Shown piece by piece: positions 34,306-43,280 of a stretch of 64,000 bases of DNA (positions are counted from its first letter, which is position 1; each line of letters starts with the position of its first letter). Under the pieces are notes generated by a model. The model was given only the letters and a program-made list of their open reading frames with translations, was not told the DNA's origin and did no database searches. The stretch is from JAENVU01 sp046598395 (GTDB lineage: Bacteria; Actinomycetota; Acidimicrobiia; IMCC26256; JAENVU01), in the NCBI GenBank assembly GCA_046598395.1, contig JBKJIQ010000050.1, positions 46,296-110,295 on the forward strand, in the 5' to 3' direction. Both the position numbers and the translations under genes were made by a program.

Positions 34306-34707
34306 ATGCTGCTCACTGAGATCGATCATGTTGCCATTGCCGTTACCGACCTCGAGGCGGCGATCGCGTATTACCAAGATACCTTTGGCTGCACGGTCGA
34401 TCACCGCGAAGTGATCGAGTCCGACGGCGTGGAAGAAGCGCTGCTGAAGGTGGCCGACTCCTACGTGCAACTGCTCACGCCCACCCGTGACGATTCGCCG
34501 GTGGCCAAGTACCTCGCCAAGAAGGGCGAAGGCATTCATCACATCGGGTACCGAGTGGCGGACTGCGCCGAGGCACTTGATCGCGTGAAGGCCGCGGGTC
34601 ACCGGGTGATCGACGAAGCTCCGCGGCCCGGGAGTCGGGGTACCACCGTCGCGTTCGTGCATCCCAAGACTGCGTTCGGAACCCTGATCGAGCTGGTCCA
34701 GGAGTAG
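34306..34707 (+). CDS. Methylmalonyl-CoA (ethylmalonyl-CoA) epimerase
   Basis: VOC-fold epimerase of 133 aa. It contains IDHVAIAVTDLEAAIAYY (metal His), VQLLTP, KGEGIHHIGYRV (second His) and GTLIELVQE with the terminal metal Glu. It interconverts the 2R/2S forms of methylmalonyl-CoA and, in this pathway, ethylmalonyl-CoA. The ATG at 34306 has a TACGAT -10 six bases upstream, so it is leaderless. Confidence 0.93.
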   Translation: MLLTEIDHVAIAVTDLEAAIAYYQDTFGCTVDHREVIESDGVEEALLKVADSYVQLLTPTRDDSPVAKYLAKKGEGIHHIGYRVADCAEALDRVKAAGHRVIDEAPRPGSRGTTVAFVHPKTAFGTLIELVQE

Positions 34708-34719
34708 CGCCGCGTTCCG

Positions 34720-35039
34720 GTGTCCACCCTGAAGCTTGCCGACGGGCGAACGCTCGCCTACGAGGACGGCGACCCGCCGGGTTGCCGGTGCTGCTGTTCC
34801 ACGGTGCTCAGGGTTCGCCGCGGATCTGGTTGCGATGTGGCTGCCCTGGGGGTTGGTGCTGGCCGACATCACGGTGCCCACCACCGTGTTCCATGGCACC
34901 CTGGATCGCCACAACGAGGCCGACGCTCGCACCTACACCCACCAGATTCCGCAGGCGCCTGGTGGTCTGGCCCGACGCCGGTCATCTCGGCATCCTGGGT
35001 CGGCGGCCGGAAGTGCTCGACGCCGTCGGGGAGGCCTGA
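34720..35039 (+). pseudogene. Alpha/beta-hydrolase remnant
   Basis: Fragments of one hydrolase appear in three frames in the correct order: STLKLADGRTLAYEDGDPPG (34720-34780), then LPVLLFHGAQGSPRIW, then LVAMWLPWGLVLADITVPTT and FHGTLDRHNEADARTYTHQI. The final piece, LVVWPDAGHLGILGRRPEVL, carries the C-terminal catalytic His region. The nucleophile elbow and most of the core are deleted. This is a small relic between the epimerase and pccB. Confidence 0.8.
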
Positions 35040-35099
35040 GCGGCGAACGACCCGGCGGTCGGAGAGTGGTCACCACCGGACCGGTATCCTCTGCGCCTT

Positions 35100-36704
35100 A
35101 TGGCCGCACAGGAACCCACCACCGGCACCACACCGCCGGCCGTCCCCACCGCCCATCCCATCGAGGAGCAGTTGCAGCACCTCGAGGAACGGCGGGAGCA
35201 GGCCCTCAACGCCGGGAGTCCCCGTGCGATTGAGCGGCAACACAGTCGCGGGAAACTGACCGCGCGGGAACGAATCGATCTCCTCGTCGATCCGGGCTCC
35301 TTTCACGAACTCGACATGCTGGCGCGCCACCGCGCGCATGGGTTCGGCATCGAGGACAACCGCCCGCTCACCGACGGAGTGGTCACCGGATGGGGGACCG
35401 TCGAGGGTCGGAAGGTGTTCCTGTTCTCGCAGGACTTCACCGTGTTCGGCGGAGCGCTCGGCGAAGTGTTCGCCGAGAAGATCCACAAGGTGATGGACCT
35501 CGCCGCCAGTACCGGCGCACCCTTCATCGGGCTCAACGACGGTGCGGGCGCGCGCATCCAGGAAGGCGTGGTCTCGCTCGCCAGCTACGGAAAGATCTTC
35601 CAGCGCAATGTGAGCGCGTCGGGAGTGATCCCCCAGATCAGTGTGATCCTCGGACCCTGCGCGGGTGGTGCCGTCTACTCACCCGCCATGACCGACTTCG
35701 TCTTCATGGTCAAGGGCACGTCGCACATGTTCATCACCGGACCCGACGTAGTGAAGGCCGCCACGGGTGAGGACGTGACTCAGGAAGAGTTGGGCGGTGC
35801 GATGACGCACGCGTCGAAGTCCGGGGTCGCCGCGTTCGTGTTCGACGACGAGCAAACGTGCCTCGAGCAGGTCCGCTACTTGTTGTCGTTCCTGCCGTCG
35901 AACAACCTCGAGGACGCGCCGTATTTCGAGCCCGAGGACGATCCCGACCGGCGCTGCGAGGGCATGCTCGATCTGATCCCCGACGCACGGAACAAGCCCT
36001 ACGACATGAAGAAGGTCATCGCCGAAGTGGTTGACGACGGCGACTTCTTCGAGGTCAACGCGAAGTGGGCGATGAACATTGTGTGCGGCTTCGCTCGGGT
36101 CGCGGGTCAGGTAGTGGGCATCGTGGGCAACCAACCGCAGGTGCTCGCCGGCTGTTTGGACATCGAGGCGTCGGAGAAGGCCGCGCGTTTCGTACGGACG
36201 TGTGACGCGTTCAACATTCCGCTCGTGACCTTCGTGGATGTCCCCGGGTTCTTGCCCGGTACCAACCAGGAGTACGACGGCATCATTCGCCACGGCGCCA
36301 AGCTGCTCTACGCCTACTGCGAAGCCACCGTGCCGCGCGTGCAGATCATCACCCGCAAGGGCTACGGCGGGGCGTTCGTGGTGATGAACTCCAAGTCCAT
36401 CGGTGCCGACCTCGCGTATGCGTGGCCCTCCGCGGAGATTGCGGTAATGGACGCGAACGGCGCCGCCAACATCTTGCTGCGGCGCGAACTCGCCGATGCC
36501 GAAGACCCGGTGGCCCGCAAGGCCGAATGGGACCTGGAGTACTCGGAGCGTTTCGCGAACCCCTACAACGCTGCCGAGCGCGGTTACGTGGATGCGGTGA
36601 TCGACCCGCGTGACACTCGGCGGGTACTCGTGAGCGCGCTCGACATGCTGAAGACCAAGAAGGAACAGATGCCGGCGCGCAAGCACGGGAACGTTCCCCT
36701 CTGA
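35100..36704 (+). CDS. pccB: Propionyl-CoA/acyl-CoA carboxylase beta (carboxyltransferase) subunit
   Basis: Biotin-dependent carboxyltransferase of 534 aa. It contains the N-terminal acyl-CoA site (RIQEGVVSLASYG, GPCAGGAVYSPAMTDF) and the C-terminal carboxybiotin site (TFVDVPGFLPGTNQEYDGII, ITRKGYGGAFVVMNSKSIGAD). It carboxylates propionyl-CoA to methylmalonyl-CoA, the acceptor end of the ethylmalonyl-CoA route. The ATG at 35100 has a TATCCT box nine bases upstream. Its stop overlaps the epsilon-subunit start (ATGA). The biotin carboxylase/alpha subunit is not in this window. Confidence 0.95.
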   Translation: MAAQEPTTGTTPPAVPTAHPIEEQLQHLEERREQALNAGSPRAIERQHSRGKLTARERIDLLVDPGSFHELDMLARHRAHGFGIEDNRPLTDGVVTGWGTVEGRKVFLFSQDFTVFGGALGEVFAEKIHKVMDLAASTGAPFIGLNDGAGARIQEGVVSLASYGKIFQRNVSASGVIPQISVILGPCAGGAVYSPAMTDFVFMVKGTSHMFITGPDVVKAATGEDVTQEELGGAMTHASKSGVAAFVFDDEQTCLEQVRYLLSFLPSNNLEDAPYFEPEDDPDRRCEGMLDLIPDARNKPYDMKKVIAEVVDDGDFFEVNAKWAMNIVCGFARVAGQVVGIVGNQPQVLAGCLDIEASEKAARFVRTCDAFNIPLVTFVDVPGFLPGTNQEYDGIIRHGAKLLYAYCEATVPRVQIITRKGYGGAFVVMNSKSIGADLAYAWPSAEIAVMDANGAANILLRRELADAEDPVARKAEWDLEYSERFANPYNAAERGYVDAVIDPRDTRRVLVSALDMLKTKKEQMPARKHGNVPL

Positions 36705-36931
36705 TGACCGCGGATCTCCGGGTGGTGGCGCCGGACGCGTCGGCTGAAGAGGTGGCCGCGATCGTCGCCGCGTTGACGGTGGTGTTCGCGCCGGGCGCTC
36801 CTGGTCCCGAGATCGATGTGCCGGAGCAGTCGCGCTGGGTCACCGCATCGCGGTTGGCGGCACGGCGCACGGGACTCAGCCGCGGCGATTGGCGCCTCTC
36901 GGGTCGGATCGGACGCCGGGCCCGCGCGTGA
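36704..36931 (+). CDS. accE: Acyl-CoA carboxylase epsilon subunit
   Basis: Short actinobacterial-specific subunit of 75 aa. It has a helical N-terminus (SAEEVAAIVAALTVVFA) and the typical SRWVTASRLAARR tail. It helps holoenzyme assembly of acyl-CoA carboxylases and starts within the pccB stop codon. Confidence 0.8.
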   Translation: MTADLRVVAPDASAEEVAAIVAALTVVFAPGAPGPEIDVPEQSRWVTASRLAARRTGLSRGDWRLSGRIGRRARA

Positions 36932-36944
36932 GGCTGGAGTGGGC

Positions 36945-38066
36945 ATGACCGTGCCGCGTGATGCCGAGGTCGCGTCGGTGGGCCCGGACACGCTCACCGT
37001 CACCTTTGTCACCGACCACGATCGGACGGTGACCACCCGCATCGGCGACCAGGAGATCACCACCGTCGGGCCGCACCATGTGGTGCATGCGGCTGGTCTC
37101 GCGCCCGACACCGAGATCCCGATCGCGGTGGAAGGCCACAACGTCCCCACGGAGACCCTGCCGGCGTCGGTGCGCACGCTGGGAGCACCGGAGGGTCGCC
37201 ACCTCGCCACGTTCGCGACCGTGAATGATGTGCATTTCGGCGAGACCGTGTGCGGAATGATTCACAGCATCCCCGAGGCCGAACTCGGTCCGTGGGTCCG
37301 CGCCGAGCCCGGCGAAGATCCGTATCCGATCACGATGAACCGTGCCGCGGTGGCTGAAATCGCGGCGCTCGGCCCCGATGTGGTGGTGGCGAAAGGCGAC
37401 CTCACCTGTGTGGGAAGCGATGAGGAATACCAACTCTTCCTCGACACCTACGCCCAGTTCGGATCAACACTGCATCACGTGCGCGGGAACCACGATGCAA
37501 TGCAGGATCCCACCATGGCGCTCGAAGGCGCGCCCTACGCAGTCGACCGCAACGGCGTGACCCTCGCGGTGATCGACACCGTGCGGCCGACGCTCCCCGG
37601 TGGCCAGATCACCCGTGACCAACTTGCGTGGCTCGACGCGACGGCGGCGGAGACGAGTGGTCCGGTCTTCGTCTTCGGTCACCATCAGATCTGGAATCTC
37701 CGTTCCGACACTCGGTCAGAGAATTACTTCGGCATCGACCCGGACAGCAGTGAAGCGTTCGCCGCGGTCGTGGGGCGGCGCGAGAACATCGTGGGCTACT
37801 TCGCGGGTCACACTCATCGCAACCGGGTCCGACGATTTCCCGAGGCGCGCAACGTGCCGTTCGTGGAGGTCGGCGCGGTCAAGGAGTACCTCGGGGTGTG
37901 GGCCGAATATCAGGTCTACGAGGGTGGGTATACCCAGGTAATCCACCGGCTGAGCAGTCCGGCGGCGTTGTCCTGGTCGGAGCGCACTCGCTTCCTCTAC
38001 GGCGGTCTCTACCCCGAGTACTCCCGCGGTCCGCTCCACCACCGCTGCTTTAGTGTCAGGTGGTGA
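36945..38066 (+). CDS. Calcineurin-like metallophosphoesterase
   Basis: Protein of 373 aa with an N-terminal beta-sandwich-like region (1-85) and a metallophosphoesterase domain. The metal motifs are NDVHFGE (D-x-H, about 93), VVAKGDLTCVG (GD, about 147), HHVRGNHDAM (GNHD, about 178), FGHHQIW (about 245) and GYFAGHTHRNR (GHxH, about 287). The substrate is unknown. The ATG at 36945 follows GGAG. The 3' end overlaps the convergent nitrilase gene by 11 bases. Confidence 0.88.
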   Translation: MTVPRDAEVASVGPDTLTVTFVTDHDRTVTTRIGDQEITTVGPHHVVHAAGLAPDTEIPIAVEGHNVPTETLPASVRTLGAPEGRHLATFATVNDVHFGETVCGMIHSIPEAELGPWVRAEPGEDPYPITMNRAAVAEIAALGPDVVVAKGDLTCVGSDEEYQLFLDTYAQFGSTLHHVRGNHDAMQDPTMALEGAPYAVDRNGVTLAVIDTVRPTLPGGQITRDQLAWLDATAAETSGPVFVFGHHQIWNLRSDTRSENYFGIDPDSSEAFAAVVGRRENIVGYFAGHTHRNRVRRFPEARNVPFVEVGAVKEYLGVWAEYQVYEGGYTQVIHRLSSPAALSWSERTRFLYGGLYPEYSRGPLHHRCFSVRW

Positions 38067-38970
38067 GGAAAGGGAAGAGGTCGAGCCAGTCGCGGCGTTG
38101 GTCGAGCTCGAGGTCGGCGACGATCACCGCGGGCTCGTCGCGCGGGGCTTGCACCAAGACGCGTCCATAGGGGTCCGAGATGAACGACGAGCCGTAGAAC
38201 GTGATGCTGGTCTCGTCGCCGGTTTCGGTGGTGCCCGTCTCGGTCCCGATCCGATTGACCGCGACCATGAACGTGGCGCTCGAGATGCCGTTGGCGCGGA
38301 TGACCTGTTCCCATAACGGTTGGGTGTCGAAGCCCGGATGATCGGGCTCGGAACCGATAGCGGTGGGATACACGAGCACCTCGGCTCCTGCGAGTGAGTA
38401 GGCCCGCGCGAGTTCGGGAAACCATTGGTCCCAACACGTGGGGAATCCGAACACCGCGTCGCCGATCGAGACGATGGGATGCCCCGTATCGCCGCCGCGG
38501 AAGTACCGATCCTCGTAGTACCCCGCGGTCACGGGGATGTGAACCTTGCGGGTCCTCGCCAGCAGCGCGCCGTCTGGCGCCACCACGATCGCGGTATTGA
38601 ATCCGAGCCCGTCAACCGGTCCGCCGATTGGGTCGATCTCGTACAACGACGCGTGGATCGGTACCCGGTGCTCGGCCGCGAGCGAGGCCGCGAATGCGTG
38701 CGTCGGTCCGCCGGGCAATGGCTCGGGAATGACGGGGACGGGTGACAACGGTGTGATCGCGAAGTACGGCGAGAGTGTGAGTTCCTGGAGACAGACGAGT
38801 GCGGCACCGGCATCGACCGCGGCGGCCACCCCATCCGAGAGTGCGGCCCGATGGACCATGGGGTCGGCATGCCAACGGTGTTGGACCGCACCCACGCGCA
38901 ATGGCGTCCGCGCGGTGGCCGCGACCCGCGCCGGTGATTCCAGAATGCCGGGAGCCTGCAGCACCTTCAT
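38056..38970 (-). CDS. Carbon-nitrogen hydrolase, N-carbamoylputrescine amidase-like
   Basis: Nitrilase-superfamily enzyme of 304 aa. The triad is Glu in CLQELTLSPYF, Lys in RTRKVHIPV and Cys in FPTCWDQWFPE. YYEDRYFRGGDTG and VLVYPTAIGSEP resemble AguB-type N-carbamoylputrescine amidases, which make putrescine. No agmatine deiminase is nearby, so specificity is tentative. The ATG at 38970 has TACCGT nine bases upstream. It is divergent from the CoA-transferase gene, with both -10 boxes inside a 36-bp gap. Confidence 0.85.
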   Translation of the reverse strand: MKVLQAPGILESPARVAATARTPLRVGAVQHRWHADPMVHRAALSDGVAAAVDAGAALVCLQELTLSPYFAITPLSPVPVIPEPLPGGPTHAFAASLAAEHRVPIHASLYEIDPIGGPVDGLGFNTAIVVAPDGALLARTRKVHIPVTAGYYEDRYFRGGDTGHPIVSIGDAVFGFPTCWDQWFPELARAYSLAGAEVLVYPTAIGSEPDHPGFDTQPLWEQVIRANGISSATFMVAVNRIGTETGTTETGDETSITFYGSSFISDPYGRVLVQAPRDEPAVIVADLELDQRRDWLDLFPFLTT

Positions 38971-39005
38971 GGACCGATGACGGTAGCTCCCTATCCTGGG
39001 CGGCT

Positions 39006-40184
39006 GTGCAGGCACTCGAGGGTATCCGCGTGATCGACATGGCCACGGTGATCGCCGCTCCGGGCGCGGCGCGCTACCTCGCCGACTACGGGGCCGATGT
39101 GGTGAAGGTCGAGCCGCCGGGTGGCGACGGCACTCGGCGCCTGGGCTGGGTCGATCCCAGGGACGGTGACTCCTATATGTGGAAGCTCGTGGCCCGCGGG
39201 AAGCGGACGATCGTGCTCGATCTCAAGACCGAGGCGGGACTGGTGCATATGCGCGCACTGTTGGCCGATGCGGATGTGCTGATCGAGAATCTGCGGCCGG
39301 GCACGCTCGAACGGATTGGCCTCGACCCCGAGGATCTCCTCGCGGTGAACCCGGGACTCGTGGTGCTTCGGGTGACCGGCTTCGGCCAAACGGGGCCCTA
39401 TGCCCAGCGTCCGGGCTTTGCGACCATGGCCGAGGCCATGAGTGGGTTCGCGGCAATCAATGGTGAACCCGACGGTGCGCCGCTGCCCCCGCCGATCGCA
39501 CTCACCGACGAAGTGACCGCGCTCGTCGGCGCGTTCTCAGTGATGGTGGCATTGCGTCATCGTGACCGGACCGGAGAGGGGCAGGTGATCGATGTCAATC
39601 TGCTCGACTCCATGTTGAGCCTCATGGGTCCGCTGCACAGTGCTTCGGCGCACCTCGGGTACGAGCAGCCCCGCCTCGGCAGCGGGATTCCGTACTCCGT
39701 TCCGCGCGGCACGTATCGGTGCGCCGACGGCGCGTGGATCGCGATCTCCGCGTCGGCCGAGTCGGTCGCCGCCCGCCTGATGGGCCTGCTCGGTGTTGGG
39801 CACGACGAACGGTTCGCGACCTTCGACGGGCGGGTGGCGCATCGCCGCGAGCTCGACGCAATCGTAAGCAACTGGATCGGCGCGCGCGACGAGGCCGAGG
39901 TCATCGCAGCGTTCGAAGCCGCCGAGTGTGCGATCGCGCCGGTCTACACCGTTGGTGATGTGGCCAAGGATGCGCATGTGGTGGAGCGCGGTTCGTTGAT
40001 CGAGGTGGATGGAGTGACGATGCCCGGCCTCATCGCCGGGTTCTCGCGCACTCCCGGGGAGGTGAGATTCGCCGGCCGAGCACTCGGTGCCGACACCGAC
40101 GCAGTGCTCGCCGAACTCGAAGCGAAGCCGGGTGACTCAGCCGACGACGGCGCCGATGCCGATGGTGGCGCATCCGCACCCTGA
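39006..40184 (+). CDS. CaiB/BaiF family (class III) CoA transferase
   Basis: CoA transferase of 392 aa. It contains VIDMATVIAAPGAARYLADYGADV at the N-terminus, VEPPGGDGTR, IENLRPGTLERIGL and GQVIDVNLLDSML. In many members the catalytic Asp is in an equivalent FGQTGPYAQRPGFATMAEAM region. The substrate is undetermined; mesaconyl-CoA transfer is conceivable given the nearby ethylmalonyl-CoA genes, but there is no direct support. The GTG at 39006 has TATCCT eight bases upstream. A Ser/Asp-rich tail extends past the fold. Confidence 0.85.
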   Translation: MQALEGIRVIDMATVIAAPGAARYLADYGADVVKVEPPGGDGTRRLGWVDPRDGDSYMWKLVARGKRTIVLDLKTEAGLVHMRALLADADVLIENLRPGTLERIGLDPEDLLAVNPGLVVLRVTGFGQTGPYAQRPGFATMAEAMSGFAAINGEPDGAPLPPPIALTDEVTALVGAFSVMVALRHRDRTGEGQVIDVNLLDSMLSLMGPLHSASAHLGYEQPRLGSGIPYSVPRGTYRCADGAWIAISASAESVAARLMGLLGVGHDERFATFDGRVAHRRELDAIVSNWIGARDEAEVIAAFEAAECAIAPVYTVGDVAKDAHVVERGSLIEVDGVTMPGLIAGFSRTPGEVRFAGRALGADTDAVLAELEAKPGDSADDGADADGGASAP

Positions 40185-40318
40185 CGCAGGAGGGACGCGA
40201 CACGCCTCGAGGAGCGTCGGCGTAGAGAACCGCACGTGGATGCGGGCCCCAACAACTCCTCGAGGTGGCCGCGAACGGCCAGTGTGGTAGCGCCGACGCC
40301 GGAAATCGCGGACCCTCC

Positions 40319-40459
40319 TGTGGACAAACCTGGGGATAGGAGCCGGTTTCCTGGGGATGACGCTGTGGATTCCCTCGGTGGTGCCGACGGCGCAGCGAAC
40401 GTCTGCCATTTCCTGGTTGGTTGACCGCCACCGTCGAGTTATCCCCAGACTCATCCCCA
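40319..40459. other. Gene-free stretch with a cluster of DnaA-box-like 9-mers
   Basis: The 304 bases between 40185 and 40488 carry no gene I can support. They contain six DnaA-box-like sites: TTGTCCACA (minus, 40319-40327, an exact match to the streptomycete-type box), CTATCCCCA (minus, 40331-40339), TCATCCCCA (minus, 40352-40360), GAATCCACA (minus, 40364-40372), TTATCCCCA (plus, 40439-40447) and TCATCCCCA (plus, 40451-40459). No AT-rich unwinding element and no dnaA/dnaN are seen. Confidence 0.5.
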
Positions 40460-40488
40460 GGCGTTCAAGGAGCAGGCTCACCGGCCGG

Positions 40489-41268
40489 TCAATCCATCGC
40501 GGTGGCAATCTCGAGGCGGTCGCTACCGTGGGAGCGAGCGGCGGCGAGGGCACAGCCGACGCGGTCGATCAGCTCCGGTGCGCTCAGCGCGTGGATGGGG
40601 TAACAGGCGATCCCGGCCGAGACGGTAATGGTGTCACCGATCTCGGTTTGGTTCAGTGTCCCGCGTATCCGTTCCGCCGCCCACACGGCGCCCGCCTCGG
40701 CGGTGTCCTCGAGGATCGCGGCGGCCATGGTGTTGCCAATCCGACACGCGGCGTCGGACTCTCGCAGGGTTTGGGTAATGATCCCGCCGAGCTCGGCGAT
40801 GGCCCGGTCGCACATGGCTTGGTCCGAGCCGTCGAGTCCGTCGATCTCGAACATCACGATCGCCACGGGTTGCAGCTGTCGGCGCGCCGCGGCGACGCGT
40901 TGCTGCGCGAGCACCTTGAAGAATTGTTGTTCGAGTAAACCGGACACGGTGTCCACGGCAGTCTCCATGGGGATGTTGGGGGCAAGGGCGAGGGAACCGG
41001 CATTGGCCGCGATGGCTTCATCCGCGAAGATCGCCGCGAGCGCCGCGAGCTCACTGCGGAGTTGATCTCGGTCGTTGGTCACGACCGCGCTGAGCGCTTC
41101 GGCGCGAAATGCGCGCCCCGCGATCGCGGTTGCAAAGATCGCGGCCAAGAAGCCGAACCCGCCCGCGACGATGCCGAGGACGGGCAGGCCAAGCACGCTG
41201 GTAAGGATTCCGCAGCTGAGCGCCGCGAATCCGGTCGCGATGGAGCAGGCGAGCTGCCGATCTTTCAC
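40489..41268 (-). CDS. Membrane protein with degenerate GGDEF domain
   Basis: Protein of 259 aa. Two TM helices (about 8-52) are followed by a coiled region and a GGDEF-like domain (about 115-255). The active-site loop is RIGNTMAAAIL in place of RxGGDEF, and the VMFEIDGLDGSD segment keeps only part of the substrate site. It is therefore unlikely to make cyclic-di-GMP and may act as a receptor or scaffold. The CYPIH segment near the C-terminus matches the last GGDEF strand. Confidence 0.75.
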   Translation of the reverse strand: MKDRQLACSIATGFAALSCGILTSVLGLPVLGIVAGGFGFLAAIFATAIAGRAFRAEALSAVVTNDRDQLRSELAALAAIFADEAIAANAGSLALAPNIPMETAVDTVSGLLEQQFFKVLAQQRVAAARRQLQPVAIVMFEIDGLDGSDQAMCDRAIAELGGIITQTLRESDAACRIGNTMAAAILEDTAEAGAVWAAERIRGTLNQTEIGDTITVSAGIACYPIHALSAPELIDRVGCALAAARSHGSDRLEIATAMD

Positions 41269-41295
41269 GCCTGATACATCGGCGCCGTGGCGGCC

Positions 41296-43272
41296 CTAGT
41301 GGAGCGCTTTTCGCTCTTCCCGGTATGCAGTGGCGAGATCGGTCAAATCGTCCATGATCACCGAGAGTTCGTAGTCCTTGGGGGTGTAGACCCGCGCCAC
41401 TCCCGCGGCCTCGAGGCGACGAGCATCGGCGGGCGGAATGATGCCCCCCACGACCACGGGGGCCTGCACATCAGCAGCCCGGAGAAGCCGAACCGTCTCC
41501 GGAACCAGTTCCAGATGCGAGCCGGAAAGGATCGAGAGTCCGACCACGTCCACATCCTCGTCGAGCGCTGCGGCCACGATCTGCTCCGGGGTGAGTCGGA
41601 TCCCTTGGTAGATCACTTCCATGCCGGCGTCCCGTCCCGCCACCGCGATCTGTTCGGCGCCATTCGAGTGGCCATCGAGGCCGGGCTTGCCCACCAACAT
41701 CCGCAGGGGTCCGCCGAGCCGAGCCGCCGCGGCTTGCACTTTCTCGCGCACCGCGATCATCGCGTCGCCCACCGAAGCGGCCACGCCCGAGACGCCGGTC
41801 GGCGCCCGATACTCACCGAACACCTCGCGCAACGCGCCGGCCCATTCGCCCACGGTGCCGCCCGCCCGCGCGAGCGCGATGGTGGCTTCCATGAGGTTCG
41901 CGTCGGTTGCCGCAATCTTGGCCACGTTGGCGAGGGCTTGCTCCACCGCAGCGCCGTCTCGCTCCTCGCGCCAGCGCGCGAGGCTCGCGAGCTGCTCGCG
42001 TTCCGCCTCCGGATCGAGCTCGAGAATGTGGCCCTCATCCGCGCCGGTCAGTGGTGACGGTTCAGTCTCGGTGAAGCAGTTGACGCCCACCACCTTGCGA
42101 GTCCCTGCTTCGATCGCGCGCACCCGCGCCGCGTTCGATTGCACCAGCCGGGTCTTCACGTCATCGATCATCGCGAACGCGCCGCCACCGTCGAGGACCC
42201 ACTCCAACTCGGCGGTGGCCTCGGCAACGAGTTCGGCCACCTTGGCCTCCACGACCTTTGATCCTTCGAAGAGATCGCCGTACTCCAAGAGGTCGCTTTC
42301 ATAGGCCAGTACCTGTTGCATGCGTAGCGACCACTGCTGATCCCAGGGCCGCGGTAGGCCGAGCGCCTCGTTCCAACAGGGCAGCTGGATTGCCCGAGCC
42401 CGAGCATCGCGAGACAGCGTGACGCCGAGCATCTCCAACACGATTCGGGCCACATTGTTCTCGGGTTGGGCTTCGGTGAGGCCGAGCGAGTTGACCTGCA
42501 CGCCGTAGCGGAATCGGCGCAGCTTCTCGTCGGTCACGCCGTAACGCTCAGCACAGATGCGTTCCCACATCTGGCCGAACGCGCGCATCTTGCACATCTC
42601 TTCCACGAAGCGCGTGCTGACATCGACGAAGAAGGAGATGCGACCCACAACCTCGGGGAAGTCGGCGGCGCTCACTTGGCCCGAATCGCGCACCGCGTCG
42701 AGCACGCCCACCGCGGTCGCGAGTCCGTAGGCGAGTTCCTGCACGGGGGTCGCGCCGGCTTCCTGCAGGTGGTACGGGCAGACGTTGATCGGGTTCCACT
42801 TCGGAATCTCGCGCACCGTGTAGGTGATGAGATCGACGGTGAGCCGCCGGCTCGCCTCCGGGCCGAAGATGAAGGTGCCCCGGGAGAGATACTCCTTGAC
42901 GATGTCGTTCTGGCTGGTCCCCGAGAGCTGATCTCGCGCAACCCCCTGCTCGTCGGCCAATGCCACGTACATCGCGATCAGCCACATCGCGGTGGCGTTG
43001 ATCGTCATGGACGTGTTCATCTCGCCAAGCGGGATGCCCTCGAACAGCGTGCGCATCTCACCGAGATGCGGAACCGGGACCCCGACCTTGCCCACTTCAC
43101 CGCGCGCCAAGATGTGATCAGGGTCGTAACCGGTTTGGGTGGGCAGATCGAATGCCACCGACAGGCCGGTCTGACCCTTGGCCAGGTTCGATCGGTACAG
43201 CTCGTTCGACGCCCGCGCCGAAGAGTGCCCTGAATAGGTGCGGATCATCCACGGGCGGTCGGGTGGCGTCAT
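41296..43272 (-). CDS. ecm: Ethylmalonyl-CoA mutase (MeaA-like, B12-dependent)
   Basis: Single-chain adenosylcobalamin mutase of 658 aa. It has a TIM-barrel substrate domain (GQTGLSVAFDLPTQTGYDPD, NTSMTINATAMWLIAMY, RISFFVDVSTRFVEEMCKMR) and a C-terminal B12 domain with GKPGLDGHSNGAEQIAVAG carrying the base-off D-x-H-x-x-G His (about 545). Length and the N-terminal RPWMIRTYSGHSSA motif match Ecm/MeaA and not the two-subunit methylmalonyl-CoA mutase. It isomerises ethylmalonyl-CoA to methylsuccinyl-CoA. The ATG at 43272 is eight bases after the HBD stop, so the two form an operon. Confidence 0.92.
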   Translation of the reverse strand: MTPPDRPWMIRTYSGHSSARASNELYRSNLAKGQTGLSVAFDLPTQTGYDPDHILARGEVGKVGVPVPHLGEMRTLFEGIPLGEMNTSMTINATAMWLIAMYVALADEQGVARDQLSGTSQNDIVKEYLSRGTFIFGPEASRRLTVDLITYTVREIPKWNPINVCPYHLQEAGATPVQELAYGLATAVGVLDAVRDSGQVSAADFPEVVGRISFFVDVSTRFVEEMCKMRAFGQMWERICAERYGVTDEKLRRFRYGVQVNSLGLTEAQPENNVARIVLEMLGVTLSRDARARAIQLPCWNEALGLPRPWDQQWSLRMQQVLAYESDLLEYGDLFEGSKVVEAKVAELVAEATAELEWVLDGGGAFAMIDDVKTRLVQSNAARVRAIEAGTRKVVGVNCFTETEPSPLTGADEGHILELDPEAEREQLASLARWREERDGAAVEQALANVAKIAATDANLMEATIALARAGGTVGEWAGALREVFGEYRAPTGVSGVAASVGDAMIAVREKVQAAAARLGGPLRMLVGKPGLDGHSNGAEQIAVAGRDAGMEVIYQGIRLTPEQIVAAALDEDVDVVGLSILSGSHLELVPETVRLLRAADVQAPVVVGGIIPPADARRLEAAGVARVYTPKDYELSVIMDDLTDLATAYREERKALH

Positions 43273-43280
43273 GGCTCGGC

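Noticed and set aside
40185..40488. Chromosomal replication origin
   Set aside because: DnaA-box-like sites are present, but there is no dnaA, dnaN, rpmH or AT-rich region; reported only as a box cluster.
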